NCBI RefSeq assembly: GCF_019039035.1
Contig: NZ_JAHNZT010000015.1
Coordinates: 62,001 to 126,000, forward strand
DNA from: Citreicoccus inhibens
GTDB lineage: Bacteria; Myxococcota; Myxococcia; Myxococcales; Myxococcaceae
Direction: 5' to 3'
Length of the DNA: 64,000 nt
Numbering within the stretch: position 1 is the stretch's first letter; every line of letters begins with the position of its first letter. The notes under the pieces are model-generated. The model was not told the origin of the DNA. It did not search any database and worked only from the letters and a program-made list of their open reading frames with translations. Both the position numbers and the translations under genes were made by a program. Positions 23,126-32,121 of this stretch are shown one piece after another.

Positions 23126-25425
23126 TCGATGGTCACCAGGACGAACTTGTTGTTGATGTCCCGGTCGATGAGCGTGACCGTCTTGTCCGCGCCCACCGCG
23201 TTGCGCAGCAGGTTCAGGCGGTTGTGCTCCACCAAGGCCCACTCGCGTCCGGGGCGCGCGGCGAACTGGCGCATGCGCATGTTCGCGTCGCCAGCGCGGA
23301 ACTGCTCCACCGTGTTGCGCGAGTAGAACGTCTCACCGCGCCAGTTCATCATGAACGCCGCGATGGGCTCGCCCGCGTTGCGCTGACCGTAGTAGCGCCA
23401 GAAGAGGTCCCGCTGCGTCCAGTGGTGAGACAGGTCCACCCACTGGCCCCAGTTGAACCAGAGCGCGAAGCTGGCGGCCAGGCCCCAGAACGAGCTGAAC
23501 AGCAGGACGCGCGAGCGCATCAGCGACGCGACCGCCGCCAGGATGCCAGCCACCGCGAACGCGAAGCCCATGGCGGCCTTCGCGTTGATGGGCTCGGACA
23601 GCGACCGGAACAGCGGATCCGCCGTGCCCGCCACGCGGAACCCTCGGGCCGCGAGCGACACGCCCACGAACACCAACCCGGCCGCGAGGACCTGATAGCC
23701 GCCTCGGCTCTCCTCGGTGCCCGGCCGCATGACCGTCAGGAAGACGTAGCCTCCCGTGAGAGCGAGCGCGGCCCCCAACAGCAGCATCGCGGATACCTGC
23801 CCCTGCGAGGACACGCCGCCCAGCGTGGCCAACCCGCACGTGAGCAGCAGCAGCGCCACCGCGCGCGCGCCGAGCGACCGCCGCGAGCGCCCCATGAACG
23901 CATCGATGGAGAGGTAGACGCCGAACGCCAGCAGCACCAGCGTCACCACGTCCCCCGACCACAGCGGCCGCGAGGAGAACAGCGAGAGGGGCTTCGTGAC
24001 CAGGTCCGTGGGATAGGGCCGGTCGTAGTTGAAGACGAACAGGTCGGTGAAGTCCTTGGGGTTCTCCGCCAGGTCCTTGCCCACGAGGATGAACAGGACG
24101 AGCCCGAAGATGAGGCTCACCGCGTGCGCCGAGATGCCCTCTTCCCAGAGCCTGTCCACGAACAGGGCGATGAGCACCGCCATCCCCGGGAGGACGGGGA
24201 ACACATAGTGGTGGAACTTCGTCGCGCTGGAGCCCAGCAGGTAGAACGCGAAGGCCACCCACAGCACGGCGATGAGCGCCAGGTGGTCCGCCTTCGACGC
24301 GGAGCGCAGCCGCAGCCGCGACACCACCGCGAACGCGCCCGGCACCAGCGCCACCCACGGGAAGATGGCGAAGCCACCCTGCTCGATGAAGTACACGAAC
24401 GAGCCCCCGGGCGTCGTCGTGTACACGCCCGCGGTGAGGCGGTTCAGGTGGTCGTGGATGAAGAAGCGGTACCAGAAGAGCTTGCCCTCGTCGTCCAGGC
24501 CGTCGAAGAGGCACAGCGTCAGGTACCAGGGCACCGCGACCGCGGCGAACACCAGGATGCCCGTGCCCAGGCGCATCCGGTACATCTGCGCCCACAGCAC
24601 CGGCATGGGCCTGCGCCCCTCACGCACGTCCTTGCGGAACTCCGAGTCGCGCAGCCAATTCAGGTGCGCTTCCAGGCTCTTGCCATCCCACGGGATGACG
24701 CCGGCGATCGCGTACAGCACGAGGATGACCGCGGGCAGCCCCACGCCCAAGAGGCCCTTGGCCAGCGTGGCCAGCCCCGCGAACACGTAGAAGGCGTACC
24801 ACCACGCGGTGCGGTGCCGTGTCGTCTCATCGAGCTGCCCGATGATGGCGCACGCCATGGCGCACACGAACGTCGTGACGAAGGGGGTGTCCGTCACGGT
24901 CTGGCGCGTGAGCAGGAAGTACAGCGGCATGGTGCACAGCACGAAGCCGGTCGCCAGCCCCGCGCGGCGACTCACCACGCGAGACACCGCCAGCGACAGC
25001 AGCGCCACCGCCGTGATGCTCAGGAGCGCGAAGGGCATGCGCATGCCCCACTCCGTGTAGCGAGCCAGCGCGCCATCGGTGCGCAGCGTGCCCACCACCT
25101 GCATGCCCAGCGCCTGCATCCACATGGTGAGCGGCGGCTTGGAGAAGAACCACGCGTTCTCCCAGTAGGGGAAGACGTAGTCCTGGCGCTGGATCATCTC
25201 CCGCGCCACTTCGCCGTAGTGCGTCTCCCAGGGGTCCCACAGGCCCACGGCCCCCAGGTACGGGATGAAGAGCAGCGCGGCGAAGCCGGCCGTCGCCAGC
25301 ACCACGCGCAGGCTCGCGGGCAGCGCGCGCCATCTGGCCGCCCAGGCACCCGACACGGTCTCCTTGCCGAGAAGCGCCTCGGTGAAGGTCTGCTCTTGCT
25401 GCTGCTGTTCGCCGTCGCTTGCCAC
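23122..25425 (-). CDS. GT39-family membrane glycosyltransferase (ArnT/PMT-like)
   Basis: About 767 residues. GTG 25425 is preferred (AAGGAG 9 nt upstream); TTG 25431 is also possible. A short polar head is followed by a first helix (VVLATAGFAALLFIPYLGAVGL), then the periplasmic loop motif GLWDPWETHYGEVAREMI, which holds the acidic residues used by lipid-linked sugar transferases of the ArnT/PMT clan, and FSKPPLTMWMQALGM. At least ten more helices follow, then a soluble C-terminal domain (about 640-767). Likely moves a sugar from a polyprenyl-phosphate carrier to lipid A, protein or another envelope acceptor. First gene of an operon with an ABC-2 exporter, joined by 4-nt overlaps. Confidence 0.85.
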   Translation of the reverse strand: MASDGEQQQQEQTFTEALLGKETVSGAWAARWRALPASLRVVLATAGFAALLFIPYLGAVGLWDPWETHYGEVAREMIQRQDYVFPYWENAWFFSKPPLTMWMQALGMQVVGTLRTDGALARYTEWGMRMPFALLSITAVALLSLAVSRVVSRRAGLATGFVLCTMPLYFLLTRQTVTDTPFVTTFVCAMACAIIGQLDETTRHRTAWWYAFYVFAGLATLAKGLLGVGLPAVILVLYAIAGVIPWDGKSLEAHLNWLRDSEFRKDVREGRRPMPVLWAQMYRMRLGTGILVFAAVAVPWYLTLCLFDGLDDEGKLFWYRFFIHDHLNRLTAGVYTTTPGGSFVYFIEQGGFAIFPWVALVPGAFAVVSRLRLRSASKADHLALIAVLWVAFAFYLLGSSATKFHHYVFPVLPGMAVLIALFVDRLWEEGISAHAVSLIFGLVLFILVGKDLAENPKDFTDLFVFNYDRPYPTDLVTKPLSLFSSRPLWSGDVVTLVLLAFGVYLSIDAFMGRSRRSLGARAVALLLLTCGLATLGGVSSQGQVSAMLLLGAALALTGGYVFLTVMRPGTEESRGGYQVLAAGLVFVGVSLAARGFRVAGTADPLFRSLSEPINAKAAMGFAFAVAGILAAVASLMRSRVLLFSSFWGLAASFALWFNWGQWVDLSHHWTQRDLFWRYYGQRNAGEPIAAFMMNWRGETFYSRNTVEQFRAGDANMRMRQFAARPGREWALVEHNRLNLLRNAVGADKTVTLIDRDINNKFVLVTIE

Positions 25426-25690
25426 GGGCAAGTGCTCCTTCGTCGTCCGGGACGGATGCCCCGCGCTCGGCGCGGGATCGCGGCCTTATATCCCCGCGCT
25501 CCCCGCCGGTCGACCTTGGTGGGTTGCGCCATTTTCGCGCCACTGTGAGGCGCCATTGTGCAGAAGCCTGCACACCTCGGGCAGCCCCCACGGGCGCAGG
25601 CCCGGGGCCCGGCCGAAGGCACGGGCCTTGTATTGGCCGCCCGACGGTTCCGGGCACTCTCGCTCGGCGCCGCACCGACCGAGGAGACCC

Positions 25691-27001
25691 ATGCTGCCTT
25701 CCATCGCGGCCCTGACCTGTGCCCTCCTGCTCGGGCAGGAAGGTGGCGAAACGATGCCCCCCGCGCCCGCGCCCCCGCTGCAAGCGGAGGCCGACCAGAC
25801 GGCTCCCGCCCCCCTTCCGCAGACAGGTGGCGAGCCGACCACGGCCGCGCCACGGCCTCAGAAGTCCGCGGCCCCGGTCCTCCCCACGCAGAAATGGGAG
25901 GGCATCCACTACTGCGTCGATCTCCCGCCCACCGAGCAGATCCCATCTGGCCACTACGCCGCCGAGTGCGACAGCGCGAAGCACGAGTGCCGGGTCGCCC
26001 CTCTGAATGAACTGGATGCGTCGGGGACGGAGACCGACCGCCCGTTGGAGCGCAGCCAGGGCTGCGTCGTGAGCCAGTCGCTCCTCGACACGCTGGGGGA
26101 GTATCGATTGCTCCCCGCCACCGCCAGCGCGCCGCCGGGCTGGTACCGCGATGAGCAAGGTCGGGTGATGCAGTTCAACTTCGATCTGCACCGCCGCATC
26201 TGGCTGGGAGGCGCCTGGGCACCCCGCTGGGTCGAGGGTGGCGCCGGCAAGGACAACCGCGTGCGCGCGGACTTCGGAATGGACTTCGAGTGGCCCCAAG
26301 GCCCCTCGCGCCTGCATCGGCTGACGCTGTTCGACACGGCGGTCTACCTGGGCGACGACAGCGCCCTGGACGCGACGATGCTGCGCTACGAGTTCCGCAC
26401 CGAGGAGCACGAGCCGCTGGTCCGCGTGACGACCTTCTTGGGCGAGCCCGCGCGACACGACATCTTCCTGAATCTGGGCGTCTGGACCGAGGCCATGCAC
26501 CTGGAGAAGGTCCGCCGCGATGGCGCCCGGGCCGATTTCCTGGCCCTGAGCACGGTGCACGCTTCGCTGGACCTGTGGCACTCGCGAGACCTCGTGTCGT
26601 ACGTCCGTGTGCGCGCCGGCCCCTCCGTCGAGCGGGACCTGACGGGCCGCCAGCTCACCCTTGTGCCGGGTGCGGCGCTCGAAGGCGACCTGACGCTCGA
26701 CCGGGACGGCTTCCACCACCTGCGCGTGGAGGCCGAGGTGGAGAAGGTGCTGCTCTCCAAGACCGTGGCGGGACGCGTGGCGCGCCCCGAGCGCCTGCGC
26801 CTGCACGCTGGCTACGAGGCCATCCTGCTGGCCATCAACGACCAGCCCGTGAGCCTGGTGCTCGACGGCCGAGGCACCTGGCGCGACGACCTGGCGCACG
26901 TGCCAGCGAGGTGGGAGTGGTCCGCCCAGGCGGGCCTGCGCTTCTCGCTGTGGGCCCCAGTCCGTCGCTCGGCGCCACTCGCTGGGAACGGGAAGGGCTA
27001 G
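25691..27001 (+). CDS. Exported hypothetical protein, paralogue of the next gene
   Basis: 436 residues from ATG preceded by GAGGAGA. Not recognised. A short signal peptide (MLPSIAALTCALLLGQ) is followed by a Pro/Ala-rich linker to about residue 75, a segment with conserved-looking cysteines (HYCVDLPP, AECDSAKHECRV, SQGCVV), then a large beta-rich domain with many alternating strands (FNFDLHRRIWLGGAWAPRWVE, DFGMDFEWPQGPSRLHRLTLFDTAVYL) ending in LLAINDQPVSLVLDGRGTWRDD and an aromatic C-terminal strand. This suggests an envelope beta-barrel or beta-sandwich. The last 80 residues resemble those of the downstream gene, which starts 5 nt later, so the two form an operon of distant paralogues. Confidence 0.75.
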   Translation: MLPSIAALTCALLLGQEGGETMPPAPAPPLQAEADQTAPAPLPQTGGEPTTAAPRPQKSAAPVLPTQKWEGIHYCVDLPPTEQIPSGHYAAECDSAKHECRVAPLNELDASGTETDRPLERSQGCVVSQSLLDTLGEYRLLPATASAPPGWYRDEQGRVMQFNFDLHRRIWLGGAWAPRWVEGGAGKDNRVRADFGMDFEWPQGPSRLHRLTLFDTAVYLGDDSALDATMLRYEFRTEEHEPLVRVTTFLGEPARHDIFLNLGVWTEAMHLEKVRRDGARADFLALSTVHASLDLWHSRDLVSYVRVRAGPSVERDLTGRQLTLVPGAALEGDLTLDRDGFHHLRVEAEVEKVLLSKTVAGRVARPERLRLHAGYEAILLAINDQPVSLVLDGRGTWRDDLAHVPARWEWSAQAGLRFSLWAPVRRSAPLAGNGKG

Positions 27002-27006
27002 CCTCA

Positions 27007-27870
27007 ATGCTGGCGCTCGGCCTGACGACGCTGCTGCTCACCGCCACGCTGGGAGCGGGGCCCTCGTGCACGGGCCGGACAGCGAGCGGGGAGGTGTTCG
27101 CGACGTGCTTCGAGCCAGACTTCGGGCCGGTGGTGGGCACCGGGCTGCGGCTCGGCCCTGGCCCCGCCGCCATCGAGGTGCTCGCCGGCCTCCTGCTCAG
27201 CACGGGCGAGGAGAGCCGGAGCAAGGGGACCCCTTGGTACAACCGCCACCGCCTCCTCCTCACGGAGACGTGGAAGGGCGAGCACACCGGCTACACCTTC
27301 ACGGCCTATGATGGGCTGCTGCGCCGGCACCTGGAGGATGGCTTCATCCTCGTGCCCACCGCGCGACCGCTGCGCATCCCCTTCCCGTTCGACGTGGCCG
27401 TGGCGCTGAAGGGCGGGCACCTGGAGCGGCGCGCGTGGGAGGGCCCGGGCTGGGTGTTGGAGACGGCCCAGGTGGGCTTGCTCGTGGACCCGCTGCGAGC
27501 GAACTCCCCTCGACGCTGGCTCGCCGTGGGACCGGCGGCGAGCCACGTGCTCCGGCACACCCCCAACGGCACCGAGCACGAGGTGTCTCCGTTCACGTCG
27601 CTGCGGCTGGACCTGGGATGGCGGAGCGAGGACGGCTGGTGGACGGTGAACGCCTCCGGGCTCGCGGGGTGGAGCTACGACTTCGAGCAGGGAACGCACT
27701 TCCGCGCGCGCGCCGAGGGCAGCGTGGAGCGCGTGGTCCTCGCGCTCAACGACCAGCCCGTGGCCGTGAGGCTCGCGGGCACGGTCATCCAGGGCGATGC
27801 CGGGCTTGCGCGCCGCAACGAATGGACCGCGAGCGCGGGCATCGTGCTGCGCCCGTTCGCCGCTCGCTGA
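27007..27870 (+). CDS. Exported hypothetical protein, paralogue of the preceding gene
   Basis: 287 residues. The N-terminal signal peptide is MLALGLTTLLLTATLGAGPSC; the Cys21 environment is not a clear lipobox. The remainder is beta-rich with repeated aromatic-ended strands (FTAYDGLLRRHLEDGFILVPT, SLRLDLGWRSEDGWWTVNASGLAGWSYDF) and ends in VVLALNDQPVAVRLAGTVIQ ... WTASAGIVLRPF. The closing block mirrors LLAINDQPVSLVLDGRGTW ... WSAQAGLRFSLW of the upstream protein, so they are duplicated or share a domain. No function can be assigned. It converges with a rhomboid gene. Confidence 0.72.
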   Translation: MLALGLTTLLLTATLGAGPSCTGRTASGEVFATCFEPDFGPVVGTGLRLGPGPAAIEVLAGLLLSTGEESRSKGTPWYNRHRLLLTETWKGEHTGYTFTAYDGLLRRHLEDGFILVPTARPLRIPFPFDVAVALKGGHLERRAWEGPGWVLETAQVGLLVDPLRANSPRRWLAVGPAASHVLRHTPNGTEHEVSPFTSLRLDLGWRSEDGWWTVNASGLAGWSYDFEQGTHFRARAEGSVERVVLALNDQPVAVRLAGTVIQGDAGLARRNEWTASAGIVLRPFAAR

Positions 27871-27888
27871 GCCATGAGACGCAGCCAC

Positions 27889-29520
27889 TCACGGCCCAGG
27901 CACATCCAGCGCCGCGCGCAACGCCGCCTCTGCCGCGCGCAGCCGCGCATCGCGAGGGTCCACCGCACGGGCCTCCTCCAACCGAGACAGCGCGCGCACC
28001 GCGTCCCCTCGGGCCAGCTCGCAGCGAACCCCGGCCTCCAGCGCGGCGGTCTCCGAGGGGCCATACACCCGCGCCTCCGCCGCCGCGTGACAGCCCTCCT
28101 CCACCTGCCCCGATTCAAAGAGCGCCCGCGCCAGCTCCACGCGCGTCGGAACATCCGCCGGAGCCAGCCGCATGGCGGACGCGAGCGGCTCCACCGCCTC
28201 GCGGGCCAACCCCCACCGGCGAAGCTGCGAACCCAACGCGCGCAGCGGCCCCACCGCGCCCGGCACCAGCAGCGCCCGCGCCCGAGCCTCACGCAGCGCC
28301 GCCGGCTCCTCCAGGCGCAGCTCCGCCACCATCCGGTCCACCACCGCCGCATAGGCGGGATAGCTCGCGGGCCAGGTGAACACGAGCCGGTAGACCCACT
28401 CCCCGCGCGGAACGAACCACGCCCGCAGGGACGTGGCGCCCGCGCCGCCCTCCACCTCCGCGCGCACGCGCTGGGCTGGCCTGCCCCCCAGCATCGCCGC
28501 CTCCGGCCCCGAGACCGACCGCACCTGTCCATGAGGCCCCGGCACCCCGGCGATCAGCTCGTCCTCCAGGAAGTGGCGAGCCTGCACCTCGCCATCGCCC
28601 GGCTCCCCCGCCTCGATGGCCTCCGCCGAGAACGTCGCCCGCCCCAGCCCTGGCAGCCCGTTGGAGAACGAGCGTCGGCCATGCGCGTCCTCCTCGCGCC
28701 GCCATCCCGAGGGAAGACTCACCGCCACACCGAAGCCCTCGTCTCGCTCCACGTGCCAGCCCGAGCCCTCCCACGTCACCCCCACCGCGACGCCCAGCGA
28801 CAGGGCCACCACCCCCGCCGGGCGCAGCCACCGCGACGTCCACGTGACGTCGCCGGCACGCTCTCGCGGCGAGAACACGGTGCCCGCCAGCAGCCCGGTC
28901 AACAGCCCGCCCAGGTGCCCCGCGTTGTCCACGCCCGCGCTCGTCCACCCGAGCCACAGGAACACGAGCACCGTGGGGAGCGCGCCCTCTCCAGAGAACC
29001 AGCGGTAGCGCCCCCGCTCTCCGTCGCCGCGCGGCTTGCGCCCCAACACGAGGAGCGCCCCCACGCAGCCGAAAATCATCCCCGAGGCCCCCACGCTCAC
29101 CACGCTGGACCACCACAGCGACCCGGCCATCGTGCCCAGCGCCGAGCCGAGCAGCAGGGCCACGTAGTCACCGCGATGCAGCGTGCGCTCCGCCGCGGTG
29201 CCCACCACCGCCAGCACCAACAGGTTGAGCCCCAGGTGCGCCAGGTCCCGATGGAGCAGATTGGCCACGAGCAGCCGCCATCCCTGCCCCACCTCCGTCA
29301 CCAGCGGCCCCGCCTTCGCGCCCCAGCGCACCAGCGTGTCCACTCGGACCGGCCCCGTGTCCGAGGTCGCCGCATACACCCCGCCAAGGAGCGCCATGAG
29401 GGCCACTGTCACCCACGGAAGCCCCGTCCAGGCCCCCTTCCCGGCCAACCGACCGATGGACAACGGCCCCGCCCGCCCCACGCTTTTGGACAAAAGCCCT
29501 GTCGTTTTGGGGGGATGCAT
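27889..29520 (-). CDS. Rhomboid-family intramembrane serine protease fused to TPR-like repeats
   Basis: 543 residues. The N-terminal membrane part (about 30-240) has six hydrophobic segments and rhomboid hallmarks: HRDLAHLGLNLLVLAVVG (structural His and Asn), catalytic Ser in VGASGMIFGCVGALLV, and catalytic His in NAGHLGGLLTGLLAG. A middle domain (about 270-400: WHVERDEGFGVAVSLPSGWRRE and VQARHFLEDELIAG) follows, which resembles PsbP/DcrB-like periplasmic modules by pattern. The C-terminus (about 420-540) is helical with TPR-like repeats (AREAVEPLASAMRLAPADVPTRVELARALFESGQVEEG; SRLEEARAVDPRDARLRAAEAALRAAL). It starts next to the divergent FHA gene; the spacer is about 50 nt. Confidence 0.87.
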   Translation of the reverse strand: MHPPKTTGLLSKSVGRAGPLSIGRLAGKGAWTGLPWVTVALMALLGGVYAATSDTGPVRVDTLVRWGAKAGPLVTEVGQGWRLLVANLLHRDLAHLGLNLLVLAVVGTAAERTLHRGDYVALLLGSALGTMAGSLWWSSVVSVGASGMIFGCVGALLVLGRKPRGDGERGRYRWFSGEGALPTVLVFLWLGWTSAGVDNAGHLGGLLTGLLAGTVFSPRERAGDVTWTSRWLRPAGVVALSLGVAVGVTWEGSGWHVERDEGFGVAVSLPSGWRREEDAHGRRSFSNGLPGLGRATFSAEAIEAGEPGDGEVQARHFLEDELIAGVPGPHGQVRSVSGPEAAMLGGRPAQRVRAEVEGGAGATSLRAWFVPRGEWVYRLVFTWPASYPAYAAVVDRMVAELRLEEPAALREARARALLVPGAVGPLRALGSQLRRWGLAREAVEPLASAMRLAPADVPTRVELARALFESGQVEEGCHAAAEARVYGPSETAALEAGVRCELARGDAVRALSRLEEARAVDPRDARLRAAEAALRAALDVPGP

Positions 29521-29523
29521 GGC

Positions 29524-29553
29524 TTGTCTCTGGAAAGCCCGTTCTGCTATAGC
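29524..29553 (+). promoter_or_regulatory. Putative sigma-70-type promoter of the double-FHA gene
   Basis: TTGTCT (29524-29529), an 18-nt spacer and TGC-TATAGC (29548-29553) resemble an extended -10 promoter. It would start transcription near 29560, about 12 nt before the GTG. This supports GTG 29572 over an in-frame ATG at 29515, which lies upstream of the promoter. Confidence 0.4.
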
Positions 29554-29571
29554 TGTACGTGGATTGGACCC

Positions 29572-31401
29572 GTGCTGAAGCTCATCATCGAAGACGACGA
29601 GGGGCGCAAGACCGTTGTCCCCTTCGTGCGTGACGAGATCACGATCGGACGTCAGGAGGGAAACACCATCCGCCTGACCGAGAGGAACGTGTCTCGTCAG
29701 CACGCACGACTCATGCGCCTCAACGGCCATGTCGTGGTGGAGGACCTGGGGAGCTACAACGGCACCCGGATCAACGGAGAGCGCGTCGCGGGACAGTCGT
29801 CCCTCAAGGAGGGCGACCTCATCCAGATCGGTGACTACGATCTGGCCCTGCAGACCGAGGCCGCCGCCAACGCCGCGCCCAGCCCCATCACCGCCAAGGT
29901 CCCCGCGCCGCGACGGCCGGATTCGGATGGAGCGCTCGCAGCGATGCGCCCCACCGTTCCCGCCATCGAGGCGCTGGAGGGACGTCAGCCCGGGAACGAA
30001 GAGCCCGAGGAAGACGAGGAGGAGTCGGGCGACGAGCCTGGGCACACGCCGCCCTCTCCCGCCGAGGCCCGCCGCCACGCCACCGCCATCATCCGCATGG
30101 ATCAGATGGAGTCGGACCGGCCGCGCAAGGTGGAGGTCGTTCCCCCGGACGAGCGACCGCGGCTGGTGGTGCTCACCCCCGCCGAGTTCAAGGGCCAGGA
30201 GTTCGACTGTGTGCGCACCGAGCTGCGCATCGGGCGGACCTCCGAGAACGACATCGCCCTGGACCACCGCTCGCTGTCGCGCACCCACGCCAAGGTCGTC
30301 CGCGAGGACACGGGCGAGTGGCGCGTCCTGGACATGCAGTCGGCCAACGGCCTCACCGTCAATGGTGAGAGCTACGCCCAGGCCACGCTGACCAGCGGCG
30401 ACGTGCTGGAGCTGGGTCACGTGAAGTTCCGCTTCCTCGGCCCCGGCGAGATGGCCGATGGCGCCGAAGAGGATGGCGAGGCTCCGCGCTCGAAGCTTCC
30501 GCTCGTGGCCGCCATCGTCGTGCTGCTGGCGGGCGGTGCCATCGGCGGCCTGCTGGTGATGCGGTCGCAGGGCGGCACGCAGCCGACGCAGCCGCCCGAG
30601 GTCGCGCAGCCCGCCACCGACCCTGGCACCCCAATCGCGCCGCCCGAGGACTCCGCGCCTCCCAAGCAGGCGCAGGTGGAGCCCGGTGACACCAAGCCCG
30701 ACGAGCAGGCCCCCACGGCCCCTGTCGAGACGGCGCAGGAGAAGCTCCAGAAGGCTCGCGCCGCGGTGGCCCGCAAGGACCTGCAGGCCGCGCAGCTCAT
30801 CCTCGACTCCATGCGCGATCCGAAGGGCGGCCTGAGCAAGGACGCCAACGCGCTGGCCCAGCAGGTGGCCACGGAGCGGGGCTACGACGAGAAGCTCACG
30901 CTCGCGCAGGCCGCGCTCGACAACCACCGCATCCCCGAGGCCGCCAAGCTGGTCGCCGAGACCAAGGCCACCACGCTGTTCTCGGATCGCCATGCCGACC
31001 TGAGCGCGCAGGTCACCGCCGCCCAGACGAAGCCCGTCGAGGCTCCGCCGCCCCCCCCGCCGACGGAGAAGCCCGTCGAGGCCGCCAGGCCGACCCCGGT
31101 CGCGTCGGCGGCGACGGATGCCCAGGTGGAGACGCTCATCACCGAGGCCAAGGCCCTCATCCGCACCAAGCAGCGCGAGGCCTACGAGGCCGCGCTCGAG
31201 CAGGCCAAGCAGTGCGAGAAGCTGGCTCCGCAAAATCCGGAATGTCAGTTCCTTCTGGGTGTGACATATGTTCGTCTGAACAAGACGAACCTTGCCGCGA
31301 AGCACTACCGCCAATTCCTCGACATGGCACCGGCCAGCGATTCACGGCGAAGCGCCGTGGAGAAGGCGATGGTGGGCTACAAGCCGACAGCGGGGGAGTG
31401 A
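29572..31401 (+). CDS. Double-FHA membrane protein with periplasmic repeat domain
   Basis: 609 residues from GTG (VLKLIIEDDEGRKTVVPF). FHA-1 (about 5-95): EITIGRQEGNTIRLTERNVSRQHARLMR with SYNGTRING. An acidic linker follows (EEPEEDEEESGDEP). FHA-2 (about 200-300): LRIGRTSENDIALDHRSLSRTHAKVV with SANGLTVNG. Then one membrane helix (LPLVAAIVVLLAGGAIGGLLVM, about 305-328), a Pro/Ala/Gln-rich stretch and helical repeats to the end (ARAAVARKDLQAAQLILDSM; ALEQAKQCEKLAPQNPECQFLLGVTYVRLNKTNLAAKHYRQFLDMAP, a TPR). It would read phosphothreonine signals in the cytoplasm and act across the inner membrane. A hairpin terminator follows. Confidence 0.88.
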   Translation: MLKLIIEDDEGRKTVVPFVRDEITIGRQEGNTIRLTERNVSRQHARLMRLNGHVVVEDLGSYNGTRINGERVAGQSSLKEGDLIQIGDYDLALQTEAAANAAPSPITAKVPAPRRPDSDGALAAMRPTVPAIEALEGRQPGNEEPEEDEEESGDEPGHTPPSPAEARRHATAIIRMDQMESDRPRKVEVVPPDERPRLVVLTPAEFKGQEFDCVRTELRIGRTSENDIALDHRSLSRTHAKVVREDTGEWRVLDMQSANGLTVNGESYAQATLTSGDVLELGHVKFRFLGPGEMADGAEEDGEAPRSKLPLVAAIVVLLAGGAIGGLLVMRSQGGTQPTQPPEVAQPATDPGTPIAPPEDSAPPKQAQVEPGDTKPDEQAPTAPVETAQEKLQKARAAVARKDLQAAQLILDSMRDPKGGLSKDANALAQQVATERGYDEKLTLAQAALDNHRIPEAAKLVAETKATTLFSDRHADLSAQVTAAQTKPVEAPPPPPPTEKPVEAARPTPVASAATDAQVETLITEAKALIRTKQREAYEAALEQAKQCEKLAPQNPECQFLLGVTYVRLNKTNLAAKHYRQFLDMAPASDSRRSAVEKAMVGYKPTAGE

Positions 31402-31416
31402 GTCCCGGCTCGACGT

Positions 31417-31445
31417 GGCGCGGTCTCCTCCTCGGAGGCCGCGCC
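31417..31445 (+). terminator. Terminator hairpin after the double-FHA gene
   Basis: Twelve-pair stem with one T-G pair (GGCGCGGTCTCC / GGAGGCCGCGCC) and a 5-nt loop, 16 nt after the stop. No T-run; GC-rich stem. Confidence 0.5.
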
Positions 31446-31494
31446 GAGAGAAGAAGCGTCTGACGTCCATTCCAACCTGCAGCGAGGAGACGCT

Positions 31495-32088
31495 GTGCAG
31501 ATTCGCATCCTGGTGGTTGATGACGAGCAGGACAACTGCGACTACCTCAAGCTGGTCCTGACCCGTGAGGGCTACGAGGTGGTGACCACCACGGACCCCA
31601 CCCAGACGGTGGACATCCTCCGTGGCTCCGACTTCCACCTCGTCATCCTCGACATGATGATGCCGCAGATGTCCGGCACCGAGGTGCTGGAGCTGATCCG
31701 CAAGTACGACACGGACATCGCGGTCATCGTCGCCACGGCCTACCCCACGGTGGACACCGCGGTGGCGTCGCTGAAGGCGCAGGCTTCTGACTACGTCAAG
31801 AAGCCCATGGAGCCGGACCAGTTCACCGCGGCCGTGCGCAACGCCCTCCAGAAGAAGGGCCTGTCGCAGGACCCGGAGGCGGACCTCCACCGCGCCATCG
31901 GCCGGACCATCCGCGACGCGCGCAAGACTCAGGAGCTCACGCTCAAGCAGCTCGCCCGCCGTACCGGCCTGTCCGTGTCCCTGCTGTCGCAGATCGAGCG
32001 CGCGGAGTCGTCCGCGTCCATCTCCTCGCTCTACAAGATTGCCTCCGCCCTGCAACTGCGCATGGGCGAGCTGTTCGGCGATACCTGA
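31495..32088 (+). CDS. Response regulator with XRE-type DNA-binding output
   Basis: 197 residues from GTG with GAGGAGA 4 nt upstream. Receiver domain (about 4-118): acidic pair in ILVVDDEQDNC, phospho-acceptor Asp in LVILDMMMPQMSG, Thr in IVATAYPT, Lys in YVKKPMEP. The output domain (about 130-195) is a Cro/CI-type helix-turn-helix: IRDARKTQELTLKQLARRTGLSVSLLSQIERAESSASISSLYKIASALQLRMGELF. This receiver-XRE pairing is unusual compared with OmpR, NarL or NtrC types. No histidine kinase is adjacent; it sits 93 nt after the FHA gene and may be in the same signalling set. Confidence 0.92.
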   Translation: MQIRILVVDDEQDNCDYLKLVLTREGYEVVTTTDPTQTVDILRGSDFHLVILDMMMPQMSGTEVLELIRKYDTDIAVIVATAYPTVDTAVASLKAQASDYVKKPMEPDQFTAAVRNALQKKGLSQDPEADLHRAIGRTIRDARKTQELTLKQLARRTGLSVSLLSQIERAESSASISSLYKIASALQLRMGELFGDT

Positions 32089-32090
32089 GC

Positions 32091-32105
32091 AGGGCGAAGC
32101 GCCCT
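32091..32105. terminator. Small hairpin between convergent genes
   Basis: AGGGCG-AAG-CGCCCT followed by TT, directly after the response-regulator stop and before the stop of the convergent crotonase gene. Confidence 0.4.
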
Positions 32106-32121
32106 TCACCGGCTGGCGGTA

